Source: Streptomyces cellostaticus
GTDB lineage: Bacteria > Actinomycetota > Actinomycetes > Streptomycetales > Streptomycetaceae
Assembly: GCF_001513965.1 (NCBI RefSeq)
Contig: NZ_KQ948016.1
Location: 647,266-711,265, forward strand
DNA length: 64,000 nucleotides
Direction: 5' to 3'
The notes below the pieces were generated by a model. The model saw nothing but the letters and a program-made list of their open reading frames with translations, made no database searches and was not told where the DNA came from. Position numbers and translations under genes: made by a program. Shown here piece by piece: positions 33,491 to 42,191 of the stretch. Each line of letters starts with the position of its first letter. The first letter of the stretch is position 1.

Positions 33491-34672
33491 TCAGCTTCGA
33501 GTGGCCCGCTTCGCACCTTCGCGTGCTGCTCTGACGACGGGTGAGGTCGCCAAAGCCTGTGACAGACGGACCAGTTCGCCTGTTTCCGAAAAGACTGCCG
33601 TGTGCAGGCGGGATGTGCCTGCCGGCTCGGAAAATTCGGGTGGCGGCAGTTGTCCGGCCTGGCGTGCGGCGTCGGCCACCATGGCGGCGGCCGCGACGAA
33701 GTTCGCCTCGCCGGGCGAACTGCCCTGGGCCTTCGCCTGCTGGTAGGCCGCCTCGCGGATCCGGCCGTCGCAGCGGGACTGCAGGGCGAGCAGGGCGTCC
33801 AGAATCCTCAGCTCGCGGTAGTACAGCCTGCCGCGCGGCAGTTGCCAGCGCGGGGGTGCGGGCTTGGGGGCGGTCGGCACGTTCTGGACTTCGGCCCAGA
33901 GCGGGGCGAGCGCCCGGTAGTCCCACAGGCTGCGCCACTGGGCCTGGGCCGCGGGCAGGAGCCGGGGGAGTACGAAGCCCGCACTGCAGATCAGGGCGCC
34001 CAGCGAGGTCACCGGCGGCGCGACGTCGGTGGACAGGTAGTCCAGGTCGTGTCCCGTCCACCGGGCCATGACCGCCGTCAACTTCGCGCATTCAAACCCG
34101 ACCACGTCGAGCGCCAGGCCCACCATGATGAGCTGGAGGCCCGTCCGGAGAATTCCGGTCACTTCGCGCGACCAGCGCAGACACACCCTGCACATGGTGA
34201 TCATGCAGGCGCCATGTCCGACAAGGTAGAGAACGATCATCTCCCGCATGTACGGGGTGTTCGCGTAGTACGTGTCGAGATCCCGCAGTCGTTCGACGGG
34301 CGCGTCCCCCAGGGTGAACAGCGTGATGATGGCGGCGATCAGCAGGCTGTACACGGCGGCGATCCGCACGCTCCAGAGCCGGATTCCGTCGGCGGGACCA
34401 CCGCGCCAGTTGATGAGCAGAATCAGCAGCGAGGCGCTGTACGCCGAAATGACGCTGTAGGTCATGGGAGCGCCGAAATTGGGTATTCCGGTGAGGTCGT
34501 TCACCGCGTCCAGGGTGACGGGCGCCGAACAGAAGAAGCACAGTCCGCCGAGAAAGATCGCGGCACAGGTGGAAGCGGTCAACGGCTCTCTCAGGGCGAC
34601 GCGCGGCTTCTGGAAGAGCAGCAGGGCGGCCATCCCGAACAAGCATGACGCTGAGTACACGACAAGGCTCAT
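33491..34672 (-). CDS. DUF6545/MAB_1171c-type membrane protein, copy A
   Basis: A 393-residue protein. The N-terminal half has seven hydrophobic helices (about 1-240). The C-terminal 150 residues are soluble and mainly helical (WDYRALAPLWAEVQNVP, YYRELRILDALLALQ, EANFVAAAAMVADAARQ). This architecture is typical of DUF6545 membrane proteins found in Streptomyces beside XRE regulators and ImmA/IrrE-like proteases. The paralogue at 34751 shares WRGGP, DTYYANTPYMREMIVLYLVGH and the soluble-domain layout. Function is not established; a small-molecule sensing or export role has been assumed for relatives. Confidence 0.77.
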   Translation of the reverse strand: MSLVVYSASCLFGMAALLLFQKPRVALREPLTASTCAAIFLGGLCFFCSAPVTLDAVNDLTGIPNFGAPMTYSVISAYSASLLILLINWRGGPADGIRLWSVRIAAVYSLLIAAIITLFTLGDAPVERLRDLDTYYANTPYMREMIVLYLVGHGACMITMCRVCLRWSREVTGILRTGLQLIMVGLALDVVGFECAKLTAVMARWTGHDLDYLSTDVAPPVTSLGALICSAGFVLPRLLPAAQAQWRSLWDYRALAPLWAEVQNVPTAPKPAPPRWQLPRGRLYYRELRILDALLALQSRCDGRIREAAYQQAKAQGSSPGEANFVAAAAMVADAARQAGQLPPPEFSEPAGTSRLHTAVFSETGELVRLSQALATSPVVRAAREGAKRATRS

Positions 34673-34750
34673 GGGTCGAGAGCTCCGTTCAGCATGGGCG
34701 AGGGTGCACTGGGGGTGAGCGTCGGTCTCCTACCGATGCGGCAGTCGGCC

Positions 34751-35929
34751 TCATACCGATTCGGCAGGGGCGGCGCCCTCGTCGAGGCGCAGGGCCACTA
34801 CGCCCTCGCAGCCGGCCAGTGCGTCGGCGATGCAAAGAAGTGCCGGAAGGTCGGGGCGTGCCGGAAGCGGTTCGGATTCGCCGGCAGCCGTGATCCTTTT
34901 CCCTCTTTCGCTCGCCGCCTGGGTCGCGGCGGTGATGGCGGTGGCCCATGCGACGGCTTCTGCTCGGTGCGCATCGCCTGCCGTATGCAGCTCACCGATG
35001 TACGTTTCCCGGTACAGCCCTTGGTCGAAATAGCGCTCGAGGTAGTACAGGCCGTTGTAAATGGCGGTCTGGCGCCAGGTCAGCCATCGGGTGGGCGAGG
35101 GCCAGAAGGGCCGCGGAGCACGCAGGCTCTCGCGGGTCAGCAGTTCCGCGAGTTCCCGGTCCAGCGGGCCGAGCCGCGCGTAGGCGCGCCAGCACCGGGC
35201 TCGGTTCGTCAGATAGGGGCCGGCCAGCGGGATCACGGTGCCCGCGACGGTCAGCGCCGCGCCCAGTCCGGCGCAGGCCGGCGAGAGCGTCGTGCCGAGC
35301 CGGGACCAGTTGTGTCCGTACCAGCGGGCGGTCACGGCGACGATCTTGGAAACGCTGTATCCGGCACCGAGGACGGTGCCCATGCCCAGCGTCACCAGCC
35401 CGGCGCGCAGATGGCCTTTCACGTGCCGGGCCCAGCTCAGTGACCGGTATGCGGTGACCACGACAGCCGTGAGGTGCGCGACGAGGTACAGGACGATCAG
35501 CTCGGCGATGTACGGCGTGGTGGCGTAGTAGGTGTCGAAGTCCGTCCGGCGTTCCACCGGTGTGTGGCCCAGCGCGAACATGGCGGCGATGCCGCCGAGG
35601 ACGGCCGCGTATCCGAGGATCCAGCGCCGGGCGGTGCGGGCCGTGTCCGGGCCGCCGCGCCAGTGCACGATGAGGACCAGGGACGCGGCGCTGTAGGCCG
35701 TGATGGCCGCGTAGGTCAGGGGAGCCGCCAGGTTCCGCACACCGCTGACGGAGTTGATGAACCCGACCGTGCGGGGTGCGCCGAACAGGAAGCACAGCGA
35801 GGCAAAGGCCAGAACGCTGCTGATGGAGAGCAGAAACGGGTCACGTCGCTGGCGTACGAGATCCGGTATTTTGGCCAGCAGACCCAGCCACAGAATTCCG
35901 CTACTTATGTAGTTGATCAAGTCGCTCAT
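34751..35929 (-). CDS. DUF6545/MAB_1171c-type membrane protein, copy B
   Basis: A 392-residue paralogue of the preceding protein. It has seven N-terminal helices, the shared motif DTYYATTPYIAELIVLYLVAH, and the soluble C-terminal domain (YARLGPLDRELAELLTRES, IYNGLYYLERYFDQGLYRE). It lacks the long Gly/Ser-rich C-terminus of copy A. The start ATG overlaps the metalloprotease stop by 4 nt (ATGA), so the two are translationally coupled; copy A follows after a 78-nt gap. Function unknown. Confidence 0.77.
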   Translation of the reverse strand: MSDLINYISSGILWLGLLAKIPDLVRQRRDPFLLSISSVLAFASLCFLFGAPRTVGFINSVSGVRNLAAPLTYAAITAYSAASLVLIVHWRGGPDTARTARRWILGYAAVLGGIAAMFALGHTPVERRTDFDTYYATTPYIAELIVLYLVAHLTAVVVTAYRSLSWARHVKGHLRAGLVTLGMGTVLGAGYSVSKIVAVTARWYGHNWSRLGTTLSPACAGLGAALTVAGTVIPLAGPYLTNRARCWRAYARLGPLDRELAELLTRESLRAPRPFWPSPTRWLTWRQTAIYNGLYYLERYFDQGLYRETYIGELHTAGDAHRAEAVAWATAITAATQAASERGKRITAAGESEPLPARPDLPALLCIADALAGCEGVVALRLDEGAAPAESV

Positions 35930-36480
35930 CTGTTGGTCCCACGGTAATTGAGAGCCGCCCCGATACGGCCGGCGAGATCATTCGTGCAGGAGGTCTGCGC
36001 CGCGTAGACGGAGTCGGGGGAGGCTTTCAGCCAGGGGCGCAGCCGGTCGCCGATCAGCATTCCGAACAGGTCGGCTCGTTGCTCCGCGATTTCCAGGAAC
36101 CGGGTGCGTGCGGCGGCCGGCCGGGAGCTTTCGCCGTCCGCCGAGGGAAAGAGGTTCTCGGAGTGCACGGCGAGTGATGACGAGTCGTTGTCTGCCATGT
36201 GCCACAACTCGTGCCCCAGGATCACCAGTTTCATCCAGGGCGGGGCGCCCGCCTCGATGATGATGTCGTCGCGCGTGTCGCGTTCGATCCACAGTCCCGT
36301 GGTGGCGGTGTGCGGCGCCGGGAAATTGGCCATGTGCACCACGATGGGGCGCCCTCGCCATTGCGAGGCCGATGCGACCAGGGCGTCCAGCAGCTCGCCG
36401 GGATCTGCGGGAATCGGAACCCTGAGGGGGTCGATGAGCGCATTGGCAAGCCGGCGCATCTTCCTGGTCGTACGCACCAT
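35926..36480 (-). CDS. HExxH metalloprotease-like protein (ImmA/IrrE type)
   Basis: A 184-residue protein. The zinc-metalloprotease motif HELWH is at residues 90-94 (ILGHELWHMADN), preceded by a beta-rich segment (GLWIERDTRDDIIIEAGAP). This arrangement fits the ImmA/IrrE family, often annotated as a toxin component, whose members cleave XRE-type repressors. Two XRE regulators are encoded nearby. The ATG at 36480 follows GGGGAGA. It is the first gene of a run that continues with both DUF6545 proteins and probably the flavoprotein. Proteolysis of an adjacent XRE protein is a hypothesis. Confidence 0.74.
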   Translation of the reverse strand: MVRTTRKMRRLANALIDPLRVPIPADPGELLDALVASASQWRGRPIVVHMANFPAPHTATTGLWIERDTRDDIIIEAGAPPWMKLVILGHELWHMADNDSSSLAVHSENLFPSADGESSRPAAARTRFLEIAEQRADLFGMLIGDRLRPWLKASPDSVYAAQTSCTNDLAGRIGAALNYRGTNR

Positions 36481-36739
36481 TCTCCCCGTCGGCCCTCGAC
36501 TGAAGTGGAAGGAGCCGCGGTCGGGCCGGTCCGCAGCTCAACGTGGCAGGGCGGTCACGTGTGGTCGCAAATATGCCAAGCCCCTGTCGCTTCAGCCACC
36601 TGCTGCGTTTAACCGTGCGCGGGAGGAAAGGGATGTACCACGGAAACGGGGTGATCCAAGGCTTGACGAATGGCCAAAACGTGGCACCTGCATGCCACTT
36701 CCGGTCTCATCCCCGAGAGAGCGCTCTCCGATTACGTCG
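36481..36739. promoter_or_regulatory. Promoter region of the metalloprotease operon with two inverted repeats
   Basis: This 259-bp gap contains no convincing gene. It holds the interrupted palindrome GTGGCA-N6-TGCCAC (36681-36698) and a perfect 12-bp palindrome GAGAGCGCTCTC (36717-36728), the latter 12 nt after the stop of the upstream XRE gene. They are candidate XRE operators or, for the second, a small terminator. Confidence 0.45.
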
Positions 36740-37342
36740 TCACACGGTCCCGCTTGCTTCGTCGTGCGGGCGGGTGATCCGCTCCGCCCAGTACAAAAGG
36801 CCCTCCAGTGCCCCGTCCGGCATGCTCGGTGCCCGCCGCGCAAGGCGGTACATCGCCTGGGTCCGCAGGGGTCCGAGCGGGTCCGACCTGCGCTCCAGCT
36901 CCCGTAGCACCGGAGCGAGGGCGAGGTTCAGGGCCGTGGGCTCGTCCGTGGTGAAGAACCCCGGCGTGAGATTGAAGAACTGACGCAGCCTCTCCGCAGC
37001 CTCCAGGCCGGGCAGGCCCCTCTTGTACCACTCGCTCAGCGTTTGCCGGGTGACGCCCGCGATGGCGGCCAGTTCCTGCTGGGAGTACGGCTTGCCGTCC
37101 TTGCGCAAGTAGTGCGCACGGAGGAAATCCAGCCGTTGGCGCACCCGCGCGGGCACCGACGTCTCCGGTGCGCGGCCGCCGTTCAGGAGGGTGCTGACGA
37201 CCTGCTGCTCGATGCCCGTGTGCTGGGACAACGCGGCGACGTCCACGGCCTCGACCTCCGTGAGTCGTTCCGGCTGCCCGGCCGCGAAGGCCAGGGCCTT
37301 CAGGGTTTCGGCCAGTCTGGCATATGCGTCGTCGTGAGCCAC
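36740..37342 (-). CDS. XRE-family transcriptional regulator, copy A
   Basis: A 200-residue protein. The N-terminal region (1-60) carries a first helix-rich, possibly degenerate HTH. The clear HTH lies at about 86-110 (YSQQELAAIAGVTRQTLSEWYKRG), followed by LEAAERLRQFFNLTPGFF, a layout typical of XRE repressors with a C-terminal extension. It starts at GTG 37342. It is a paralogue of the regulator at 38760, sharing GGRAP, RVRQRLDF and FFTTDEP/FFAADEP. It likely controls the flanking operons and may be cleaved by the ImmA/IrrE-like protein. Confidence 0.8.
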   Translation of the reverse strand: MAHDDAYARLAETLKALAFAAGQPERLTEVEAVDVAALSQHTGIEQQVVSTLLNGGRAPETSVPARVRQRLDFLRAHYLRKDGKPYSQQELAAIAGVTRQTLSEWYKRGLPGLEAAERLRQFFNLTPGFFTTDEPTALNLALAPVLRELERRSDPLGPLRTQAMYRLARRAPSMPDGALEGLLYWAERITRPHDEASGTV

Positions 37343-37700
37343 CGAGCGTTCTCCGGGGGGCGTCGTCTGTTCTGCTGCTGAGGCAGACGTGAGGGTATCC
37401 GGTCATCTTGCAGACAACCAGAGCGTCAGGTTCTTCTGCATGACAATGCAGAAGATCTTGACAATCACAGTGCGCGGGAGCAGGATCACCGCACACCTGC
37501 GATGACGGTTCGCCCGAGCCAGTGGGACCTCAGGCCCACAACACCGCTTACGGCCCGTGGCCATCGCCTGCCGCCCTCCGCCTCCGCCTTCCCCACGGTC
37601 TCGGATCAGCCGGCGTACAGGTGCTCGGCAAGGCCGACCGATCTCCCCGCGTGCCCGCTCAGCACTGTGGGCTGCCCGCCCGACCTCCGGAAGGAAGCAC
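37343..37700. promoter_or_regulatory. Divergent gap with a 22-bp inverted repeat
   Basis: This 358-bp gap between the XRE gene and the cyclodeaminase-like gene encodes nothing convincing. It holds a perfect inverted repeat at 37433-37454 (CTTCTGCAT-GACA-ATGCAGAAG) and, just after it, a TTGACA at 37459. These are candidates for an operator and a -35 box driving the cyclodeaminase-like gene. Confidence 0.5.
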
Positions 37701-38732
37701 ATGGACGCCCTGGTTCTGACGCAACGTCACGTGGGAAAGATAGTCGAGCTCTGCGGCCGTGACGTCTTCGCCGATCTGGTCATCGACCGACTGCACCGGG
37801 CCCTGGCCGAAAAGAGCAAAGGCGTCGCACCTGCCCGGGCCGGCTTCAGCCGGTGCCATGGGGACACCGGGTCGATCGAGTGGATGCCGTACCACGTGCC
37901 CGGTGACTGCATGACGCTCAAAACGGTCTCCTACACCCCCTTCCGTACGACGAAGCGTCAGTACTTACCCGTCATCAGCGCAACGCTGACCCGCTTCGAC
38001 GACGAGACCGGCCGGCTGACCGCGATGTGCGACGCGAGACTGCTCACCGCGATCCGCACGGGAGCGGCCTCCGCCGTGGCCAGCCGGCTGCTGGCGCGGC
38101 CGGAGAGCCGGGTGCTGGGGCTGGTGGGGGCGGGCGCCCAGGCGGTGACCCAGGCCCACGCCCTGAGCCGGGTCTTCCCCCTGGAGCAGATCCTCGTCCA
38201 CGACATCGAGGCGAGCCACGCGGCCTCCTTCGCGGACCGCGTGCGCTTCCTGGATCTTCAGGTGCGCCCGGCCGGCCTCGCGGAGCTGGTCGCCACGGCC
38301 GACATCATCTGCACCGCCACCACCGTCGGGGTCGGGGAGGGACCCGTGCTGTCCGCCGACGGGCTCCAGCCCCATGCGCACATCAACGCGGTCGGAGCCG
38401 ACCTGGTCGGCAAGACCGAGCTTCCCCTCCCGCTGCTGCGTGCGGCACTCGTCGTACCCGACCACCTGGACCAGGCGCGGCACGAAGGCGAATGCCAGCA
38501 GTTGTCCGAGCCCGAGATCGGGCCCCGGCTGTCGGCCGTGTGCTCCCATCCCGAACGCTGGGCGCCGTACCGGCACCGGACGACGGTCTTCGACTCCACC
38601 GGTCACGCACTCGAGGACCATGTGGCCCTGGACGTCCTGCTCCAGCTGGCGGCGGAGACGGGCGTCGGCGAACGCATGCTCATGGAGCACCTCCCGGACG
38701 ACGCCCTGGACCCCTATACCTTCGCCCACTGA
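37701..38732 (+). CDS. Ornithine cyclodeaminase/mu-crystallin-family protein
   Basis: A 343-residue protein. The NAD-binding loop is LGLVGAGAQAVTQAHAL (139-155) and the family signature LTAIRTGAASAVASRLL lies just before it. The family includes ornithine cyclodeaminase, alanine dehydrogenase and SbnB-like amino-acid dehydrogenases used in siderophore and peptide biosynthesis. The ATG is preceded by AAGGAAG. It is flanked by two paralogous XRE regulators and followed by an ATP-grasp-like gene, which suggests a small amino-acid-derived product rather than proline metabolism. This is inference. Confidence 0.83.
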   Translation: MDALVLTQRHVGKIVELCGRDVFADLVIDRLHRALAEKSKGVAPARAGFSRCHGDTGSIEWMPYHVPGDCMTLKTVSYTPFRTTKRQYLPVISATLTRFDDETGRLTAMCDARLLTAIRTGAASAVASRLLARPESRVLGLVGAGAQAVTQAHALSRVFPLEQILVHDIEASHAASFADRVRFLDLQVRPAGLAELVATADIICTATTVGVGEGPVLSADGLQPHAHINAVGADLVGKTELPLPLLRAALVVPDHLDQARHEGECQQLSEPEIGPRLSAVCSHPERWAPYRHRTTVFDSTGHALEDHVALDVLLQLAAETGVGERMLMEHLPDDALDPYTFAH

Positions 38733-38759
38733 GCACCGGGCGCGGCCGCCGCAACCGGA

Positions 38760-39371
38760 TCAGGCGCGCCCGGCGCCCTTCGCCTCTCCGAGGCTCCCGG
38801 TCTGCTCCGACGTAATGATCATCTCCACCAGGTCGGCGAGGGTGGCCAGCTGACGGGCATTCATCTGCGGGGCGCGCGCGGCCAGCCGGACCAGCCCGCA
38901 CTCGCGCAGCCGCAGCAGCGGGTCCGCCTCCGCCTCCAGGCTCTGCAGCACCGGCTGCAACGCCTCGTGCAGCGCCTCCGGTTCGTCCGCGGCGAAGAAG
39001 CCCGCCGGCAGACCGAAGAACCTGCGCAGCCGGTCGGCGTGTTCGAGGCTCGGCATACCGCTCTTGCGCCACACGCTCAGCCACTGCCGGCTGGTTCCGG
39101 CGATCCTGGCCAGTTCGTCCAGCGAGTACCGCTTGCCGTCGGGGCGGCGCCGGGTCTCCCGGATGAAGTCCAGCCGCTGCCGCACCCGTTGGGCGAGGTC
39201 GGCCGCGGGTGCCCGGCCGCCGGAGAGCAGCTCCACGACGACACCGACGGGTATGCCGGTGCGGTGGGAGAGGTCGGCCACATCCAGGACCTCCGGCAGC
39301 CGGCCGGGACGGCCGGTCAGCTCCCCGAGTCGCTCCAGCACAGCGGCCAGCGGGGCGTAGGCGTCACTCAC
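38760..39371 (-). CDS. XRE-family transcriptional regulator, copy B
   Basis: A 203-residue paralogue of the regulator at 36740. The HTH lies at about 86-110 (YSLDELARIAGTSRQWLSVWRKSG), followed by LEHADRLRRFFGLPAGFFAADEP. It starts at GTG 39371. It converges with the cyclodeaminase-like gene, ending 27 nt from its stop, and diverges from the ATP-grasp-like gene. The pair of paralogues bracketing one enzyme gene suggests a duplicated switch with different signals or targets. Confidence 0.8.
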   Translation of the reverse strand: MSDAYAPLAAVLERLGELTGRPGRLPEVLDVADLSHRTGIPVGVVVELLSGGRAPAADLAQRVRQRLDFIRETRRRPDGKRYSLDELARIAGTSRQWLSVWRKSGMPSLEHADRLRRFFGLPAGFFAADEPEALHEALQPVLQSLEAEADPLLRLRECGLVRLAARAPQMNARQLATLADLVEMIITSEQTGSLGEAKGAGRA

Positions 39372-39620
39372 CGAGGTCCCCCCTGGGCATGTCGTCCGTT
39401 CGGTGGCTGAGCTGACGCGAGGCTACCGGGTCACCCGTGCACCTTCCAGACGTGACAGCAACGCCTGCGGAATTAGGCAGTAATCGTTGACAGTTGAGGG
39501 TGCGGTAGGTGAGGATCGAGGTACAGAGAGCAAGATCGACCCGCCTCGGGTGCTGCCTATGGGGGAGCAGCATCCGGGGCGTTCCTCTGTCCGCCTTCTC
39601 CCCACGAAGGTGAGGCGACC

Positions 39621-40673
39621 ATGCCGGATCCCGTCCTTCTTCTCGAGGCCGGCGGGCCGGCCGCGTACGGCGAGTTCGCGCTGGCGCGGATCGCGGCGGC
39701 CCACCCGGTGGTACTGGCCGGCGCCGCCCCGCCCGGCTGGGCGCTCCCCTACCTGGCCGGCCGCATCGCTGCCGACCCGGGCCAGGGACCGGCCACGGCC
39801 GAGGCGGTCGCGCGGCACGCGGCACGGCACGGGGTCGGCGGCGTCATGACCTGGGCCAGGGAGCAACTGCCCGCCGCCGCACGGATCGCCGCCCGGCTGG
39901 GGCTGCCCGGCATCCCGCAGGAGACGGCCGAGGCCTGCGCCGATCCGGCCGCGTTACGGTCCCTGCTGGCCCGCCACAAGGTCCCGCCGGCGGGCCGGGA
40001 CGACACCGAGGGACCGCTCGTCTCGGCCGAGGCCGTCGTCCTCGACGACGAGGTCCGCATCGCCGCGCTCACCCGTACGACCCCGGGCCCGCCGCCCGCC
40101 CGGCAGCCGCTGCGGCACACCGTGCACGCCCACGACGGGCTGCTGCACAACCCCTTCCTCCGCCACACGGTGGAGCGGACCGTACGCGCGCTCGGCCTCG
40201 CGCACACCGTCGCGCACATCGGCCTGCGGCTCACCGCCCGCGGCCCCCGCGTCACCGACGTCGTCCCGCACCTGCCCGGCGACCTGATCCCGCTGCTGGT
40301 CGAGCGGGCCACCGGCGTCGACCTGGCGCGGGCCGCCGCGGCCCTGGCCACCGGCCGCCTTCCGGACGTGGCCCCGACCCGGCAGCGGGCGGCCGCGATC
40401 CAGTTCGCCTACCCGGCGGCGACCGGCCGCCTGACCCGGCTGGACCTGGACCCCACCGCCGCGTACGAGTCGTCCGTCGAGCGCATGATCCTCACCCGGC
40501 AGCAGGGCGACCGGGTGACGGCGGCCGCGCACGCGGACGTCACCGACCGGCTCGCGCACTGGGTGGTGGTGGGCGAGGACCCGGCGCAGTGCACGCACGG
40601 ACTCCACCGCATGGCCCGCCACCTGACGGCGGGCATCATCCCTGCGGCGAGCCTGCGGACCCACGCGGCGTAG
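39621..40673 (+). CDS. ATP-grasp-like ligase, shortened central domain
   Basis: A 350-residue protein of the ATP-grasp carboxylate-amine ligase type. The N-terminal pre-ATP domain is recognisable (VLLLEAGGPAAYGEFALARI, AARHGVGGVMTWAREQLPAA, GLPGIPQETAEACADPAALR). The C-terminal part carries ALGLAHTVAHIGLRLTARGP and DVVPHLPGDLIP, which match the metal/phosphate-binding end of the family. The region that normally holds the lysine and glycine-rich ATP loop is only about 60 residues and looks deleted, so activity is doubtful. The ATG follows GGTGAGG. Its 3' end is duplicated downstream (see tandem repeat). Confidence 0.72.
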   Translation: MPDPVLLLEAGGPAAYGEFALARIAAAHPVVLAGAAPPGWALPYLAGRIAADPGQGPATAEAVARHAARHGVGGVMTWAREQLPAAARIAARLGLPGIPQETAEACADPAALRSLLARHKVPPAGRDDTEGPLVSAEAVVLDDEVRIAALTRTTPGPPPARQPLRHTVHAHDGLLHNPFLRHTVERTVRALGLAHTVAHIGLRLTARGPRVTDVVPHLPGDLIPLLVERATGVDLARAAAALATGRLPDVAPTRQRAAAIQFAYPAATGRLTRLDLDPTAAYESSVERMILTRQQGDRVTAAAHADVTDRLAHWVVVGEDPAQCTHGLHRMARHLTAGIIPAASLRTHAA

Positions 40674-41382
40674 GGCCTGCCCGGCGGCTCAGGCCGACTG
40701 CAGGCAACGGTGCCTGACGGATGGGCAGACCGACATCACATACGGCCCTCGTCGACTTCTGCCTGGACCGGCGTCACGGAAGCCGCCGACCACGCCGCCA
40801 CTTCCCTGATCAACTCCTCTGCCTTTCCGAGGAGTTCGACCTCCCGGCGGCTCATCGTCGGGTTGGCTGCCTGGCGTCAGCGGGCCTCGGTCAGTCCCTC
40901 GTCGGTGAGGTCCGAGGGGTCGGCGAGCAGGGCTGTGAGCATCGCCCGGGCCCCGTCGGCGAAGGGTTCGCCCCCGACGGCCACCTGCGCACGGACTCCA
41001 CCGCATGGCCCGCCACCTGACGGCGGGCATCATCCCTGCGGCGAGCCTGCGGACCCACGCGGCGTAGGGCCTGCCCGGCGGCTCAGGCCGGCTCCAGGCA
41101 ACGGTGCCTGACGGATGGGCAGACCGACGTCACATACGGCCCTCGTCGACTTCTGCCTGGACCGGCGTCACGGAAGCCGCCGACCACGCCGCCACTTCCC
41201 TGATCAACTCCTCTGCCTTTCCGAGGAGTTCGACCTCCCGGCGGCTCATCGTCGGGTTGGCTGCCCGGCGTCGGCGGGCCTCGGCCAGTCCCTCGTCGGT
41301 GAGGTCCGAGGGGTCGGCGAGCAGGGCTGCGAGCATCGCCCGGGCCCCGTCGGCGATGGGTTCGCCCCCGACGGCCACCTGG
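40595..41382. repeat. 394-bp tandem duplication
   Basis: Two direct copies, 40595-40988 and 40989-41382, are about 98% identical with roughly eight substitutions (for example ACATCACATACGG versus ACGTCACATACGG). The unit spans the last 79 nt of the ATP-grasp-like gene, the following spacer and the 3' end of the convergent phosphotransferase gene. The first copy therefore carries a 3' fragment of the phosphotransferase (40736-40988) and the second a 3' fragment of the ATP-grasp gene (40989-41067). The 456-nt gap 40674-41129 contains no intact gene. Confidence 0.85.
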
Positions 41383-41887
41383 GCGAGGATCACCGCGGAC
41401 ATGCCCCAGTCGAGGCCCGGTTGCCCGTCCTCGGCGTTGGACCAGTCGATGACCCGGGGCCCGTCGGCGGTGAGCTCCCCCAGCTCTCAACTTCGTTCGA
41501 GCCGGGGGGACCCCCATCGTTGTCCGGATGCAGGTCGAGGTGCAGCACACGCGCACCCGGTGCGGCCGCGTCCCGGCCCGGTACGGCATGCAGTTGGCGC
41601 AGCAGCCCGGCCAGCAGCGTGCCCGCCTCAGCCGCACCGATCCGGCCCTCGGCCAACGCGCCCAGCATCGTCGGCCCCTCCAGCCGCTGCATCACCAGGT
41701 CGGTACGCGAGCCGGAGGGCCGTATCCGGGGCACCGGGTACCCGTGCCGTCGTACGTGCTCCATCACGGCCCCCTCGGCGGCCGCGTCCCCCCAGCCCTC
41801 GCGGTCCCGGCGCAGTACCCATGCGCCGTCGATCTCGTACACGTCGGCCGAACGACCCGACCCCAGCAGTCTCCCCGTAATCGTCAT
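41130..41887 (-). pseudogene. Aminoglycoside phosphotransferase-like gene broken by a mini-repeat
   Basis: The protein starts at ATG 41887 (MTITGRLLGSGRSADVYEID) and carries the APH/kinase motif VLHLDLHPDN. Directly after this motif a 44-bp repeat is inserted, which shifts the frame so translation ends in an unrelated tail. The original frame resumes after the insert and encodes RVIDWSNAEDGQPGLDWGM and the C-terminal helices to the stop at 41130. Both halves are recognisable, so the gene was recently inactivated. Intact relatives phosphorylate hydroxyls of antibiotics or small molecules. Confidence 0.82.
41475..41518 (-). repeat. 44-bp mini-repeat inserted in the phosphotransferase gene
   Basis: The - strand reads GATGGGGGTCCCCCCGG...GCTGGGGGAG, with a palindromic GGGGGTCCCCC core at one end. 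A 42-bp relative sits at 50261-50302. The length is not a multiple of three and explains the frameshift. Confidence 0.82.
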
Positions 41888-41940
41888 GGCCGTGACCTTA
41901 GTCACCGCCCCTGTGCGTCCACAGCCACTCCTCAGCCCGT

Positions 41941-42075
41941 TCGTGGCTGCCGGTAAAGTGGCCGAGGTCGTCATCACACCCGTACGGGGGAAAGCCGGTG
42001 CAATTCCGGCGCTGGCCCGCAACCGTGAGCCGCCGCAGGGCGGTGAGCCGGACTGCCTCGCACGGGATGTTGACC
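41941..42075 (+). ncRNA. Cobalamin (B12) riboswitch
   Basis: The leader contains the conserved core GCCGGTGCAATTCCGGCGC followed by the B12-box-like CCCGCAACCGTGAGC, and then GGTGAGCCGGACTGCC (together about 41995-42056). These are diagnostic for AdoCbl-type riboswitches. It lies 117-250 nt before the first gene of the ECF operon. It should lower expression of the operon when cobalamin is plentiful. The exact ends are approximate. Confidence 0.92.
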
Positions 42076-42191
42076 GGCTCGCGTGCGCGGCGGCCCGTTG
42101 CGCACGGCACCGTCGAGGTTTACGGAGCCGAGCCGCCCGGGGTCTCCCGTGCGCTGCCCGGCTCCCCCGCAGGGAGAGGCAGTCGCCGACC

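Noticed and set aside
36543..36983. + strand frames over the protease promoter and XRE-A gene
   Set aside because: No recognised motifs, poor codon pattern, and they run antisense to a clear HTH gene.
40736..40988. Apparent second phosphotransferase-like gene on the - strand
   Set aside because: It is only the 3' fragment carried by the tandem duplication, with no start region of its own.
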